A stretch of 64,000 nt of DNA from Cloacibacillus evryensis DSM 19522 (GCF_000585335.1 NZ_KK073872.1:847317-911316), one strand, 5' to 3'. Numbered from the stretch's first letter, positions 9,409 through 18,095 are shown. Notes: generated by a model not told the origin, from the letters alone. Numbers and translations: made by a program.

Positions 9409-9643
9409 AGGCTTCCGCGGTACCACTCTTCATTCATTCTAAAAAGAATGCTCTTATAGGGGATACAGACATATCCCCGCCGCTGTAACGGGCGGCCGCC
9501 CGTCTGCGCTTACTGAAAAACTTCTGCGCAGCCGCTCCGTGACGAGTTCGGCAGCATACTCTTCGGATACCTTGCACCAACCGGCACCTCTCTGGATCGG
9601 TATGGCCGCCTACTACTTCACATCATTGCGTTGATCTCAACGA
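9354..9643 (-). promoter_or_regulatory. T-box riboswitch leader (likely Leu, CUC specifier)
   Basis: On the minus strand the leader holds all T-box landmarks in order: AGUAGUA on the 5' side of a specifier loop, CCAGAGAGGTG (AG bulge region), GGTTGGTGCAAGG (distal loop), then GCTGCC-GAACTCG, a strong hairpin GGGGATA..TATCCCC (stem III), and the T-box AGAGTGGTACCGCGG at 9416-9430, followed by the terminator. The GGCGGC/GCTGCC helix places GAA-CTC in the loop opposite AGUAGUA. The specifier would be CTC at 9544-9546 (minus), which is leucine. TGGT in the T-box pairs with an ACCA tRNA end, as in tRNA-Leu. Confidence 0.9.
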
Positions 9644-9649
9644 CGACTG

Positions 9650-9677
9650 ATTATAATAATTTATTTTTGAAAGTCAA
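9650..9677 (-). promoter_or_regulatory. Promoter of the T-box operon
   Basis: On the minus strand, TTGACT (9677-9672) and TATAAT (9655-9650) are separated by 16 bp. This puts the transcript start near 9643, directly before the first T-box helix. Confidence 0.85.
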
Positions 9678-9817
9678 GAGAAGATATTAATGTTTTTACG
9701 TGTTTTTACGATAATGTTATCTTTTAAAATTTCACGCGCGGCCGTGCTGTCGGCGGCGATGGATGCGTCCCGGGACAGCCCCGGCCTGTGTCCGCCGCCG
9801 GAACTGGCCGGTGGCAT

Positions 9818-9856
9818 AAGCAAGAGGACGCGGCCCGCAGCCGTGCCCTCTTGCTT
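9818..9856 (-). terminator. Hairpin after the ABC transporter operon
   Basis: AAGCAAGAGG (9818-9827) pairs perfectly with CCTCTTGCTT (9847-9856), 40 bp after the stop of the minus-strand permease fusion. There is no clear T-run, so termination by this hairpin alone is uncertain. The rest of the interval up to 9895 shows nothing else. Confidence 0.5.
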
Positions 9857-9895
9857 AACGTTAGATCATCTCAGTTGTCATGCGATGGCATATGC

Positions 9896-11479
9896 CTACA
9901 GATATCTTGTACTTCTTCTGTATATATTTTCCCTGTAGCTCTGCTTGCCGTCGTTTTCCGCGGCGGCGAGCCGCTTTTCCGTGAAGCGCGCGAAGCGCAC
10001 GAAGGGCAGGCCGAGGATCAGGTAGATGATCGCGACGATGATGCCGGGGCCGAAGTAGTCGTAGTAGGTCGCCGAGACCTGGCCGTAGACCTTGGTGAGG
10101 TCTACCATCGTGATGATCGAAACGAGCGAGGAGTCCTTCAGCAGCGAGATGAAGTCGTTCGTGATCGGCGGAATGACGACGCGGACGGCCTGCGGCAGGA
10201 TCACCTCGCGCATCGCCTGCCAGCGCGTCATGCCGAGCGCGAGAGCGGACTCCCACTGGGTGCGCGGAATGGCGAAGAGCCCCGTGCGGTAGATCTCCGC
10301 CTCGTAGGCGGCGTAGTTGAGGCCGAGGCCGATCGCGCCCGCCCAGAAGGGCGAGAACTTTATCCCCACCGAGGGCAGCCCGTAGAAGATGAAAAAGAGC
10401 TGTATCAGCACCGGCGTGCCGCGGACGATCTCCACGTACCAGGTGGCGATCAGCGCGAGCCAGCGGGGCGCGAAGACGCGCGTCACCGCGAGGAAGAGGC
10501 CGAGCGAGATCGCGATCACCATCGCGACGATGGAGACCTCCATCGTGACGAGCGCGCCCTTTGCGAAGAGCGGCATCGCGTCCCAGTATCTTTCAAGGCG
10601 CTTCTGCATCGTCAGGTCTGGCCTGTGGGCCTCGGCCCACTCGTTGTAATAGACCGGCTCGTACTTCGGCGGGTCGAAGTCGTTGAACTCCGTCGCCATC
10701 ACCGGTGTCCAGAGGTTCCACTTGTCATATATCTCGCGCAGCTTGCCGCTGTCGCGCAGCGCCACCAGAGCGCGGTTGATCTCCGTGAGCAGCTCTTTAT
10801 CCTGCTTGCGGATGGCGATGGCGTAGATTATCTCTCCGATCGGCGGTCCGACGAATTTGATCTCGGGGTTGAAGCCCGCCGAGTAGAGCGCGATCGGCTG
10901 GTCGAAGAGCGCCGCGTCGAGACGTCCGTTGGCGAGGTCCTCATAGGTGTTGGCCTCGACGATATAGGTGCGGATCTCAACATTCCCCACCTCTTCGAGG
11001 ACCATCTGCGCGTAGCTTTCCTTCAGCGTCCCCGCGACCTTGCCCTTCAGATCCTGAAGGCTCTTGATCGAATCGTCCTTGCGGCGCACGGCGAGCTGAA
11101 GGTAGGTCTTGTAGTAGGGGATCGAGAAGTTGACCGTCTCCTCATGCTCTGGGGTCACCTCAAGGCCGTTGATGGCGATGTCGTAAAGGTTGCGGTCGAG
11201 GCCGGGGATCAGGTTGTCCCAGGCGTTGTTGACATAGACGGGTTTGCGTCCCATCTCCGCGGCAAGCGCGTCGACGATGTCCACCTCGAAGCCGATGAGT
11301 TTCTTCGGGTCCTTCGGATCGGGGAACATATAGGGGAAGCCGCCCTCGGAGTCGCCGCCCCAGCGTAAGATCTTTTCCCCTTCCCCGGCGGAGACGGCCG
11401 CCTCGCCGGCAAAGAGCGCCGCCGGTGAGAGCAGCGTGAGAATAAGCGCAAAAAGCGCAATGAATTTTTTCATCAGCAT
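9896..11479 (-). CDS. Amino-acid ABC importer: fused substrate-binding protein and permease
   Basis: A 527-residue fusion. Residues 1-25 are a signal peptide. About 35-275 is a periplasmic amino-acid-binding domain (IGFEVDIVDALAAEMG, YDIAINGLEVTPE, NGRLDAALFDQP), and about 310-515 is a GlnP-type permease with the EAA loop (ESALALGMTRWQAMREVILPQA begins near residue 415). The ligand is probably a polar amino acid. The gene lies downstream of its ATPase gene. A 29-bp copy of the ATPase gene's 3' end lies across this gene's start. Confidence 0.9.
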   Translation of the reverse strand: MLMKKFIALFALILTLLSPAALFAGEAAVSAGEGEKILRWGGDSEGGFPYMFPDPKDPKKLIGFEVDIVDALAAEMGRKPVYVNNAWDNLIPGLDRNLYDIAINGLEVTPEHEETVNFSIPYYKTYLQLAVRRKDDSIKSLQDLKGKVAGTLKESYAQMVLEEVGNVEIRTYIVEANTYEDLANGRLDAALFDQPIALYSAGFNPEIKFVGPPIGEIIYAIAIRKQDKELLTEINRALVALRDSGKLREIYDKWNLWTPVMATEFNDFDPPKYEPVYYNEWAEAHRPDLTMQKRLERYWDAMPLFAKGALVTMEVSIVAMVIAISLGLFLAVTRVFAPRWLALIATWYVEIVRGTPVLIQLFFIFYGLPSVGIKFSPFWAGAIGLGLNYAAYEAEIYRTGLFAIPRTQWESALALGMTRWQAMREVILPQAVRVVIPPITNDFISLLKDSSLVSIITMVDLTKVYGQVSATYYDYFGPGIIVAIIYLILGLPFVRFARFTEKRLAAAENDGKQSYRENIYRRSTRYL

Positions 11480-11615
11480 GTCACCCCCGCGTTGACGAAT
11501 AAGCGGCGAACCAAAATCTTCGATTTTGTGCGAGCGCTTAGTCCCTTCATGTACAGGCCTGTTTGTGTATGAACAACGTAGGCTCTCATCAGCATGTTAC
11601 CCCCGCGTTGACGAA
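11471..11615. repeat. 29-bp direct repeat between the two ABC transporter genes
   Basis: The segment 11471-11499 and the segment 11587-11615 differ at one base over 29 bp. The right copy encodes the end of the ATPase (its last codons and stop). The left copy carries the start codon of the binding-protein fusion and a ghost of the ATPase end. The 87 bp between them look like inserted or duplicated material; I see no gene in it. Confidence 0.85.
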
Positions 11616-12377
11616 ATGGCGCAGGAACGCGCGCGTGCGGTCATTCTTCGGATTGGCGAAGAGGATGTCCCCGTCCTCGTATTCGACGATCTCGCCCTTA
11701 TCCATGAAGATGATATAGTCCGAGGCGTCCTTTGCGAACTTCATTTCGTGCGTGACGATGATCTGCGTCATTCCCTCGGCGTCGAGGTCCTTCATGACCT
11801 GGAGGACTTCGCCGACCAGTTCGGGGTCCAGCGCCGAGGTCGGTTCGTCATACAGCATCACGCGCGGATTCATCGCGAGAGCCCTTGCGATCGCCGCCCG
11901 CTGGCTCTGGCCGCCTGAGAGCGTCGAAGGGTATTTCTGCGCGAAACCTTTCAGCCCGACTTTTTCAAGCATCTTCATGCCGAGCTCGTGGGCCTCGTCC
12001 TTCTTCATCCCCTTGACGACCATCGGCGCGAGCATGATGTTCTGCAGCAGGTTCTTGTTAGGGAAAAGGTTGTAGCTCTGAAAGACCATGCCGACCTCTG
12101 TGCGCAGCTCGTGGACCTTTTGCAGCATCGCGTCGCTCGGCACCTCCCCCGGTTTGCGCGAGACGGTGACCCCCGCGACGGTGACGGAGCCGGAGTCCAT
12201 CAGCTCAAGACAGTTTATGCAGCGCAGGAAAGTCGACTTGCCGCAGCCCGAAGGCCCGATGATCGAGGCAAGGTCGCCTTCGCGGATGGTGAAACTGATG
12301 TTCCTGAGCACGTCGCCATCCTCGAAACTCTTACAGAGATTTTCGATTATTATCAATGGTTTGTTGGTAGTGTTCAT
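11589..12377 (-). CDS. Amino-acid ABC transporter ATPase (GlnQ type)
   Basis: A 262-residue ATPase with Walker A GPSGCGKST, Q-loop VFQSYNLFPN, signature LSGGQSQRAAIARALA, Walker B VMLYDEPTSALD and the H-loop IIVTHE. All catalytic motifs are intact. An insertion around residues 70-90 (KPGEVPSDAMLQKVHELR) is seen in some GlnQ-like proteins. It is the first gene of a two-gene minus-strand operon with the fused binding protein and permease, and should power that importer at the inner membrane. Confidence 0.93.
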   Translation of the reverse strand: MNTTNKPLIIIENLCKSFEDGDVLRNISFTIREGDLASIIGPSGCGKSTFLRCINCLELMDSGSVTVAGVTVSRKPGEVPSDAMLQKVHELRTEVGMVFQSYNLFPNKNLLQNIMLAPMVVKGMKKDEAHELGMKMLEKVGLKGFAQKYPSTLSGGQSQRAAIARALAMNPRVMLYDEPTSALDPELVGEVLQVMKDLDAEGMTQIIVTHEMKFAKDASDYIIFMDKGEIVEYEDGDILFANPKNDRTRAFLRHFVNAGVTC

Positions 12378-12793
12378 CTATATGCCCCCCTCTGGATTTT
12401 TATGTGAAGACCAAAGGAGTATGTCATATACGAAGATATTCGCCATATAACATCAAAGCTGACAGGCTGGCAGCTTTAGCCATAAAGCCGAAAGCGGTTC
12501 GGCGGGAAGTTAGCATGCGGAAGTTTTGGAGTTTCGCTCCATGTCTGACACACCAGACACCAGTGTTTTTTTTCAATTTACGTCTCACGTCCCTTCCGTG
12601 TAGCGACATAGGATGCATAAAGCAGGAACAGTTTAATTGTTTTCCCGATTAAATGCAAGGATTTGTTGGGACTGTTCCCGACGATATTTGCAAAATGAGA
12701 GAAAACATTTTGCAGTGCGGACGGCTGATATCTTTCGCGCGAAAACTGAGTATAATAATGAAGAAAATAAAAATCGCCGGGGAGGCGCCGCTC
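12378..12793. other. Divergent intergenic region with a small palindrome
   Basis: This 416-bp gap separates the ABC operon (minus) from the 4-hydroxybutyrate dehydrogenase gene (plus). I see no convincing gene. GCAAAATG (12690-12697) pairs with CATTTTGC (12706-12713), 80 bp before the dehydrogenase start. It could be an operator for that gene. AT-rich stretches at 12640-12770 are the likely promoter zone, without a consensus I would call. Confidence 0.4.
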
Positions 12794-13909
12794 ATGAAAG
12801 AAATCATCCTAAAGACGGAACTGCACAGATTCAAGACCTGTAAGGAGTTCGCGGAAGATTTTGCCCTTGGACGCGGGGATTTTATCTTCACCATCCGCCC
12901 CATATACGAGAAATACTTCGCTCCGCTGGGGCTGCCGCTCAAGAGCCTCTTCATGGAGGATTTCGGCGCGGGCGAGCCCACCGACGTGATGACGGACGAG
13001 ATAATCGAGGCTGTGACGGCGCTCGGCTTTGAACGCCTCATCGCCGTGGGCGGCGGCTCGATCGTAGACATCGCGAAGATCGTCGCGGCCTCCGGCGGCA
13101 AAAAGACCGACGAACTCTACGCCGCCCCTTCCGAAATACGGCGCGGGCGCGGCTTCGTCATCGTGCCGACGACCTGCGGCACCGGCAGCGAGGTGACGAA
13201 CATCTCGATCGTCAACCGAACGCGCGTCGGCACGAAGATGGGACTCGTTGCGGACGCCCTCTTTGCCGACCAGGCGGTCCTCATTCCCGAACTTCTGCAC
13301 GACCTGCCGTTCGACGTCTTTGCCGCGAGCTCGATAGACGCGCTTGTGCACGCCGTGGAGTCCGCGCTTTCACCGAAGGCGACCGCCTTCTCCAAACTGC
13401 TCTCCTGCAAAGCCGTAGAGATAATAATAAAAAACTACCTTAAAATAGCGGAAGAGGGCCGCAAGGCGCGCATCCCGCTGCTCGATTCCTTCCTTACCGC
13501 CGCCAACTACGCCGGCATCGCCTTCGGCACCGCCGGCTGCGCCGCCGTCCACGCGCTCTCCTACCCGCTCGGCGGAAAGTACCACGTTCCGCACGGCGAG
13601 AGCAATTACGCCGTCTTCACCGGCGTGATGAAGAACTACATCGAGATAAAAGAGGACGGGGAAATAGCGGAGATGATGGGCTTCATATCCTCCCTGCTCT
13701 GCTGCCGTAAAGACGATGCCTGGGAAGCGCTCGAAGACCTGCTTAACAAGATCCTCCCGAAAAAATCGCTGCACGAATACGGAGTGGAAGAAGAGGAACT
13801 CGAAGAGTTCACCGACTCCGTGATGCAGCGCCAGCAGCGCCTGATGTCGAACAACTTCGTCCCCCTCGACAGAGACCGCGTGCTGAAGATTTATATGGAG
13901 CTGTATTAA
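12794..13909 (+). CDS. 4-hydroxybutyrate dehydrogenase (iron-dependent ADH family)
   Basis: 371 residues, the usual length of clostridial 4-hydroxybutyrate dehydrogenase. From memory of the Clostridium kluyveri enzyme the similarity is strong along the length: KVGKGDF-like GRGDFIFT, GEPTDVMTDEII, RLIAVGGGSIVDIAKI, VPTTCGTGSEVTN, ALSYPLGGKYHVPHGESN, then QQRLMSNNFVPL. It should interconvert succinate semialdehyde and 4-hydroxybutyrate with NAD(H). Iron ligands are expected among D and H of the ASSIDALVHAVE, HALSYP and HVPHGE segments. ATG 12794 has GGGGAGG 9 bp upstream; the frame is open further upstream without a ribosome site. Confidence 0.85.
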   Translation: MKEIILKTELHRFKTCKEFAEDFALGRGDFIFTIRPIYEKYFAPLGLPLKSLFMEDFGAGEPTDVMTDEIIEAVTALGFERLIAVGGGSIVDIAKIVAASGGKKTDELYAAPSEIRRGRGFVIVPTTCGTGSEVTNISIVNRTRVGTKMGLVADALFADQAVLIPELLHDLPFDVFAASSIDALVHAVESALSPKATAFSKLLSCKAVEIIIKNYLKIAEEGRKARIPLLDSFLTAANYAGIAFGTAGCAAVHALSYPLGGKYHVPHGESNYAVFTGVMKNYIEIKEDGEIAEMMGFISSLLCCRKDDAWEALEDLLNKILPKKSLHEYGVEEEELEEFTDSVMQRQQRLMSNNFVPLDRDRVLKIYMELY

Positions 13910-14027
13910 AGGCATAGAAAACCATATAAGATACACGTTGGAATTTTGAAAGAGCCTCCTTTAAGCAGCGGCCTGGCAACAACCTATCTTGACCGGGGCG
14001 GTGCGTATTATGCCGGGTGACTTTCTG

Positions 14028-15476
14028 TCATGCGCCTGTTTCCCGTCTGCAATGCCGCATTGATCTTAACCTTTTATAAAGTCCGCATCGATGTGAAGGA
14101 TGGGCGCACTTGCCTATGATCTCTTTTGCCCGTTCGGTTCGAGTGAGTCCTCTTAAATCGGCGACGCCGTATTCTGTAATGATCACGTCGACATCGTGTT
14201 CCGTATGGTCGACATGTGAACAGTTAAATACGATATTTGAAGAACCGTCTGTTTTGTACAAAGACGGGCAGACGAATATAGTCAAATACGCGTTCCTTGC
14301 GAAATCACCGCTGCCGCCGATGCCATTTACTATGTCATAACCGTTATGGCTCGAGTTTACATTGCCGAAGATATCGGCTTCCAACGCGGTATTTACGGCG
14401 ATCACTCCCAGTCTGCGGATTATTTCCGGGCTATTGCTTATCTCTTCCGATCTCAGGAGTATTTTTTCTTTGTAATCTTCAAGATGCTGAAATAATCTTT
14501 GCAGGCCGCCTTTTGTCATCGTAAGAGAGGTGCCGGAGGCGAAAGCTAATTTCCCCGCGTCTATGAGGTCCAATACGGCGTCCTGTAAAACCTCGCTGTA
14601 GATTTTTATGTCACCGCGAACAGTCTTTGCCAGTTCCGACAAAACTATATTCGCCACCCTGCCGACGCCAAATTGAAGCGGCAGCTGATTTATGGGAATT
14701 ATCGGCCTTTTATTTTCCAGGTCTAAAAGGTTCAGTACGTTGGCGGCAATTTTTTCACTGACTGGGTCGCAGCGTTTGTCGTAGAGTACGCCGCAGTCAG
14801 GTACAGAAGAGGGAACGATTCCCAGTATCTTACCTGCGCCGCACTCAATAAACGGAACGCCTATCCTGTCTCGTACCGATCTCAATGGAAGAGGTTTCCT
14901 GTAAGGAGGGTCTTGGGGAATAAATATATCATGCATACCCTCTAATTCGGCAGGCTGTGTCAGGTTTATTTCAATAATGACCTTATTCGCGCAGCGAACA
15001 TAAGCGGCGGCGTCGCCGACGGCCGTGCTTGGTACGATTCCGCCGTTTTCCGTTATGGCGGCGGCCTCTATCAGCGCGACATCCATCTTTCCGTAGAATC
15101 CGTACCTTAAATTTTGTCCTCCCATTGAGAGGTGGATGTCCGAATATTCTATTTTCCCCTCGTTGATCATACTTCTCATTACCTTGTTCGATTGGTATGG
15201 GTACCGGCGCTTGATACAGCCTGATGAAGCAAGCTCTTCGTCTATCTCGCGTCCGGACGAGGCTCCGCACCATAAGGTCAGCGGCACAGGTCCTTCCGTT
15301 TCCGCTCTCTTTGCGAGAGCCGCGGGGATTACTTTAGGATATCCTACAGGGGTAAACCCGCTGCATCCGATGAGCATGTTCGGTTGAATATACTGAGATG
15401 CTTCTTCCGGCGACATGATTTTAGACAACAGAGATTTTTTTCTGATCCTATCCTTGAAGTTAGACAAGCTGTCCAT
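14028..15476 (-). CDS. Acetyl-CoA hydrolase/transferase family CoA-transferase
   Basis: 482 residues from ATG 15476, which has AAGGAG upstream. IGCSGFTPVGYPKVIP at the N-terminus, and NGIGGSGDFARNAYLTIF and EYGVADLRGLT near the C-terminus, are hallmarks of the succinyl-CoA:acetate / acetyl-CoA hydrolase (Cat1) family. The family glutamate is not located with certainty. With the neighbouring 4-hydroxybutyrate dehydrogenase a role in succinate or 4-hydroxybutyrate CoA chemistry is plausible, but they are convergent, not one operon. The last 20 residues are unlike the family's C-terminus, and a frameshift is possible there. Confidence 0.85.
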   Translation of the reverse strand: MDSLSNFKDRIRKKSLLSKIMSPEEASQYIQPNMLIGCSGFTPVGYPKVIPAALAKRAETEGPVPLTLWCGASSGREIDEELASSGCIKRRYPYQSNKVMRSMINEGKIEYSDIHLSMGGQNLRYGFYGKMDVALIEAAAITENGGIVPSTAVGDAAAYVRCANKVIIEINLTQPAELEGMHDIFIPQDPPYRKPLPLRSVRDRIGVPFIECGAGKILGIVPSSVPDCGVLYDKRCDPVSEKIAANVLNLLDLENKRPIIPINQLPLQFGVGRVANIVLSELAKTVRGDIKIYSEVLQDAVLDLIDAGKLAFASGTSLTMTKGGLQRLFQHLEDYKEKILLRSEEISNSPEIIRRLGVIAVNTALEADIFGNVNSSHNGYDIVNGIGGSGDFARNAYLTIFVCPSLYKTDGSSNIVFNCSHVDHTEHDVDVIITEYGVADLRGLTRTERAKEIIGKCAHPSHRCGLYKRLRSMRHCRRETGA

Positions 15477-15524
15477 AAAAACTCCTTCTTTGTAGTCAGT
15501 TCCGTTTGTCATTAACCGGTTTCA

Positions 15525-15564
15525 GCGAGCCCCGCCGCCGGAAATCCTCAGCGGCGGAGCTCGC
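15525..15564 (-). terminator. Strong GC hairpin between yjiG-like and CoA-transferase genes
   Basis: GCGAGCCCCGCCGCC pairs with GGCGGCGGAGCTCGC-type sequence (14-15 bp). It lies 5 bp after the stop of the YjiG-like gene on the minus strand. No T-run follows on that strand; it may attenuate read-through into the CoA-transferase gene. Confidence 0.55.
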
Positions 15565-15569
15565 GCGTT

Positions 15570-16037
15570 TTAAAAGGCGAGTATCACGAACTTCATGATC
15601 CACAGGGCGATCAGGCCGTTGCAGATTGAAATCAGACAATGCAGGACCCAATATTTTTTCCTGGCGTCCGCCGTCCCCAGGCAGCGTCCCATATACTGGA
15701 CCATTGCCCCGGAAAGCAGGACACAGGGAAGCAGCTGCGTCATATTATCCATACTCAGTTTACCGGCAGCTGCAAGGGCGGCGGCCGCGCCGCAGCCTCC
15801 TCCAATGCTCATGAAACCGGTAACCAGAACGATCATCGCGTCGCCCGGCAGGCCGAACAGCGCCATAACCGGAGCTGCGGCCTTAGATATCAGCGGCAGG
15901 AAACCGCTCATGTCGAGAAAACGGATTATAACAAATGCCATAACAACATTTGGCAGCATACCTGTCATACTGATGTTGAAACCGCGCCGCGCCCCGCTGA
16001 CAAACAGATCTATGATTCCGGGCCTCTTTTCAGCCAT
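15570..16037 (-). CDS. YjiG-like nucleoside-recognition membrane protein
   Basis: 155 residues, largely hydrophobic, with about four membrane segments and the block VTGFMSIGGGCGAAAALAAAG typical of YjiG/SpmB-type nucleoside-recognition domain proteins. AAGGAGG precedes ATG 16037. The YjiH partner ends 28 bp upstream. In E. coli yjiH-yjiG neighbour a dipeptidase gene (iadA); here the next gene is again an amidohydrolase, so a joint transporter role for peptides or related amides is inferred. Confidence 0.82.
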   Translation of the reverse strand: MAEKRPGIIDLFVSGARRGFNISMTGMLPNVVMAFVIIRFLDMSGFLPLISKAAAPVMALFGLPGDAMIVLVTGFMSIGGGCGAAAALAAAGKLSMDNMTQLLPCVLLSGAMVQYMGRCLGTADARKKYWVLHCLISICNGLIALWIMKFVILAF

Positions 16038-16065
16038 ATCTTTTACCTCCTTCTATCCTCGTGTC

Positions 16066-16710
16066 CTATCTTCCAGCCTGTCTTTTTAAATCCCAACGGA
16101 TGGCAAACCTCATGACATTCGCTCCGAATATCTTCATAATGAATACCATAAGCAGAGGAATTCCCAGCGGCACGGCAAGAAAAGGGAAGAACGCCGCCCC
16201 CGAACCGAAATAATTTGTGATCGTAGCGCCCGCGCTGAGCTGCAATTGACAAAATATCGACCGCTCCTCGTCTGTGATAAAGTTATTGTCAAAAAGCTCT
16301 TTCGTCATACCTGCACCGGTATCCGTGCTCTGCAAACTCGCGATAAACGCCAGCCCGCAGATTCCGGGGATTCCCAAAAGCGGTTTGAAAAAGGGAGACA
16401 TCAGCCTGTTGGCAGCCAAAAGCCCTCCGAACCCCTCGCAGACGGAGACTATCCCCAAAGCCAGAATCACGGCCGGCGTCAGTGTTATTGCCATCATAAA
16501 ACCATCTCTGGCCCCGGAGCCGCCCACCCCTTTGAAATTGAATCCTTTTTCAAAGGGGATATTTCCAAACTGGCCGTTAAGCTGACTGAAATCAAAGGCC
16601 TTCAAAATCCCGCCGCTGTTGGCGAATATCCCGGAAAACATGATTACCACGATAAACAGCGCCACATAACTTGCCCACGTCACTTTAGGTTCATTATTTA
16701 TATTTTCCAT
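16066..16710 (-). CDS. YjiH-like nucleoside-recognition membrane protein
   Basis: 214 residues with about five membrane segments. The core GIVSVCEGFGGLLAANRLMSP and LAFIASLQSTDTGAGMTKEL matches YjiH/SpmA-type nucleoside-recognition domain proteins, normally the partner of YjiG. AAGGAG precedes ATG 16710. It is transcribed in the same direction as the amidohydrolase gene (16833-18095) and YjiG. Confidence 0.82.
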   Translation of the reverse strand: MENINNEPKVTWASYVALFIVVIMFSGIFANSGGILKAFDFSQLNGQFGNIPFEKGFNFKGVGGSGARDGFMMAITLTPAVILALGIVSVCEGFGGLLAANRLMSPFFKPLLGIPGICGLAFIASLQSTDTGAGMTKELFDNNFITDEERSIFCQLQLSAGATITNYFGSGAAFFPFLAVPLGIPLLMVFIMKIFGANVMRFAIRWDLKRQAGR

Positions 16711-16742
16711 TGCCAGATTCTCCTTTACGGCATGCCAACATC

Positions 16743-16789
16743 AAGGGTAAGAGAAGAAGACGCCTGCCTGTTCGGCTTCACTTACCCTT
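16743..16789 (-). terminator. Hairpin between amidohydrolase and yjiH-like genes
   Basis: AAGGGTAAG (16743-16751) pairs perfectly with CTTACCCTT (16781-16789) in the 122-bp gap between the two genes. It may partly end transcription after the amidohydrolase or stabilise transcript ends. The T-run is poor. Confidence 0.5.
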
Positions 16790-16832
16790 ATATCAATAAA
16801 CTTATTACCGCTGCTTACTTAAGTTGCGTATA

Positions 16833-18095
16833 TTATTCGGATTTTTCGGTGGGGTAGGCTACTCCATCCTTCATTACGAAACAGCAGTCAAGGAGAGCTT
16901 TGGAATCCGTCATTAAATCACGGGGCCACGCGGAAATATCGGCGAATTTTCCGGGTTCTATCGTCCCTATCTCGTCGGCCATCTGCAAAATCCCGGCGTT
17001 TATGGAGGTGGCGGCCTTTAAAATGCGGAAGGGATCGATCTTGCTCAACATCCACGATTCATATTCGTACCCGCTGTCATACGGGTGGTGTACGGCGACA
17101 AAATCTGTCCCATAGCCGAGCCGCAAATTACTCTCCAGAATTATTTTGCGCCCCTCTATCAGTCTTCCCTGATATTCCCGCAGCTTCCGCTGGAAAAAGA
17201 TTGGCTTCTTGGCAAGGGACTCCTCATTGATATCGATCACGTCGTCATAGACCGCCATATTGGAAATCAAATAAATGTCGCGCTCTTCCATTATCCGGCA
17301 AGCCTCTTTATCTATCATTGCCCCGTGTTCCATGCCGTCTATCCCCATGAGCGCCAGCTTTTTCATCAACGGGCCGGCATATACGTGCGCGGTGCAGGTC
17401 TTGTGAAGCTCATGTGCCGTGTCTATGATAGCCTTCATTTCGTCGTCGCTGAGCTGCTGGTCTTCGGGAGAATCGTTGGGTGTTGAGAAACCGCCGGTCG
17501 CCATGATCTTTACAAACTCCGCGCCATATTTGACCTGCTCTCTGACGGAATTCCTGAAGAAATCAACGCCGCATCCCATTGTCGGCGCGGTCTTTGCCAT
17601 CAATTCCGAAATGGCCGGATTCTCCGCGAGATACTGGCTGTGGTCGCCGTGGCTTCCCGGGCTGTAATGATAATGCGGCAAAGCGACAAGCCGCGAGCCC
17701 TCAAAATATCCCATATTGATCAGCTTCTTAGCGTTGACCACTCCGTAAGCGTCATAGGTGGAACTGCCTACGGTCCTTATCGAGGTAAAGCCGCGGTGCA
17801 GGCTCTTGCGCGCGTTATAAAGAAAAGCCATCGCCTTCCATGACGCGTTGTGAAATACGATCTCATTGCGCCGCTCCTTCCAATTGAAGTGCTGAAAATG
17901 GACATGAGCGTCTATCAGCCCCGGCGTTACTGTAACGGAAGATAGGTCTATTACATTTACATTGTTGGGGACGCTTAAATTTTTGCCGACCTCTTCGATC
18001 TTGTTATCCTTAACGACGATTTCAACATTTTCTTGGAGCTCTTCTTTTATCCCGTCAAAAAGTTTCCCGCATTTGATCAGCGTGTAGTTACTCAT
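16833..18095 (-). CDS. Metal-dependent amidohydrolase (prolidase-like / imidazolonepropionase-like)
   Basis: 420 residues from ATG 18095, with GGGGG upstream. Metal motif DAHVHFQHF near residue 60, a lysine in GAEFVKIMATGG that would be the carboxylated bridge, HVYAGP and MEHGAMI histidines, and a final Asp in LGYGTDFVAV. This set matches the Xaa-Pro dipeptidase / Sgx9260-like group of amidohydrolases. Linkage to YjiH/YjiG suggests uptake and hydrolysis of a dipeptide or acylated amino acid. The substrate is not known. Confidence 0.82.
   Translation of the reverse strand: MSNYTLIKCGKLFDGIKEELQENVEIVVKDNKIEEVGKNLSVPNNVNVIDLSSVTVTPGLIDAHVHFQHFNWKERRNEIVFHNASWKAMAFLYNARKSLHRGFTSIRTVGSSTYDAYGVVNAKKLINMGYFEGSRLVALPHYHYSPGSHGDHSQYLAENPAISELMAKTAPTMGCGVDFFRNSVREQVKYGAEFVKIMATGGFSTPNDSPEDQQLSDDEMKAIIDTAHELHKTCTAHVYAGPLMKKLALMGIDGMEHGAMIDKEACRIMEERDIYLISNMAVYDDVIDINEESLAKKPIFFQRKLREYQGRLIEGRKIILESNLRLGYGTDFVAVHHPYDSGYEYESWMLSKIDPFRILKAATSINAGILQMADEIGTIEPGKFADISAWPRDLMTDSKALLDCCFVMKDGVAYPTEKSE

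Noticed and set aside
9788-11368. 526-codon open frame antisense to the ABC transporter fusion
   Set aside because: It has biased Arg/Asp/Glu-rich low-complexity content typical of the complement of a high-GC gene, while the opposite strand encodes a complete ABC protein. The same holds for long antisense frames at 5442-6644, 33877-35550, 58100-59785 and 62212-63393.
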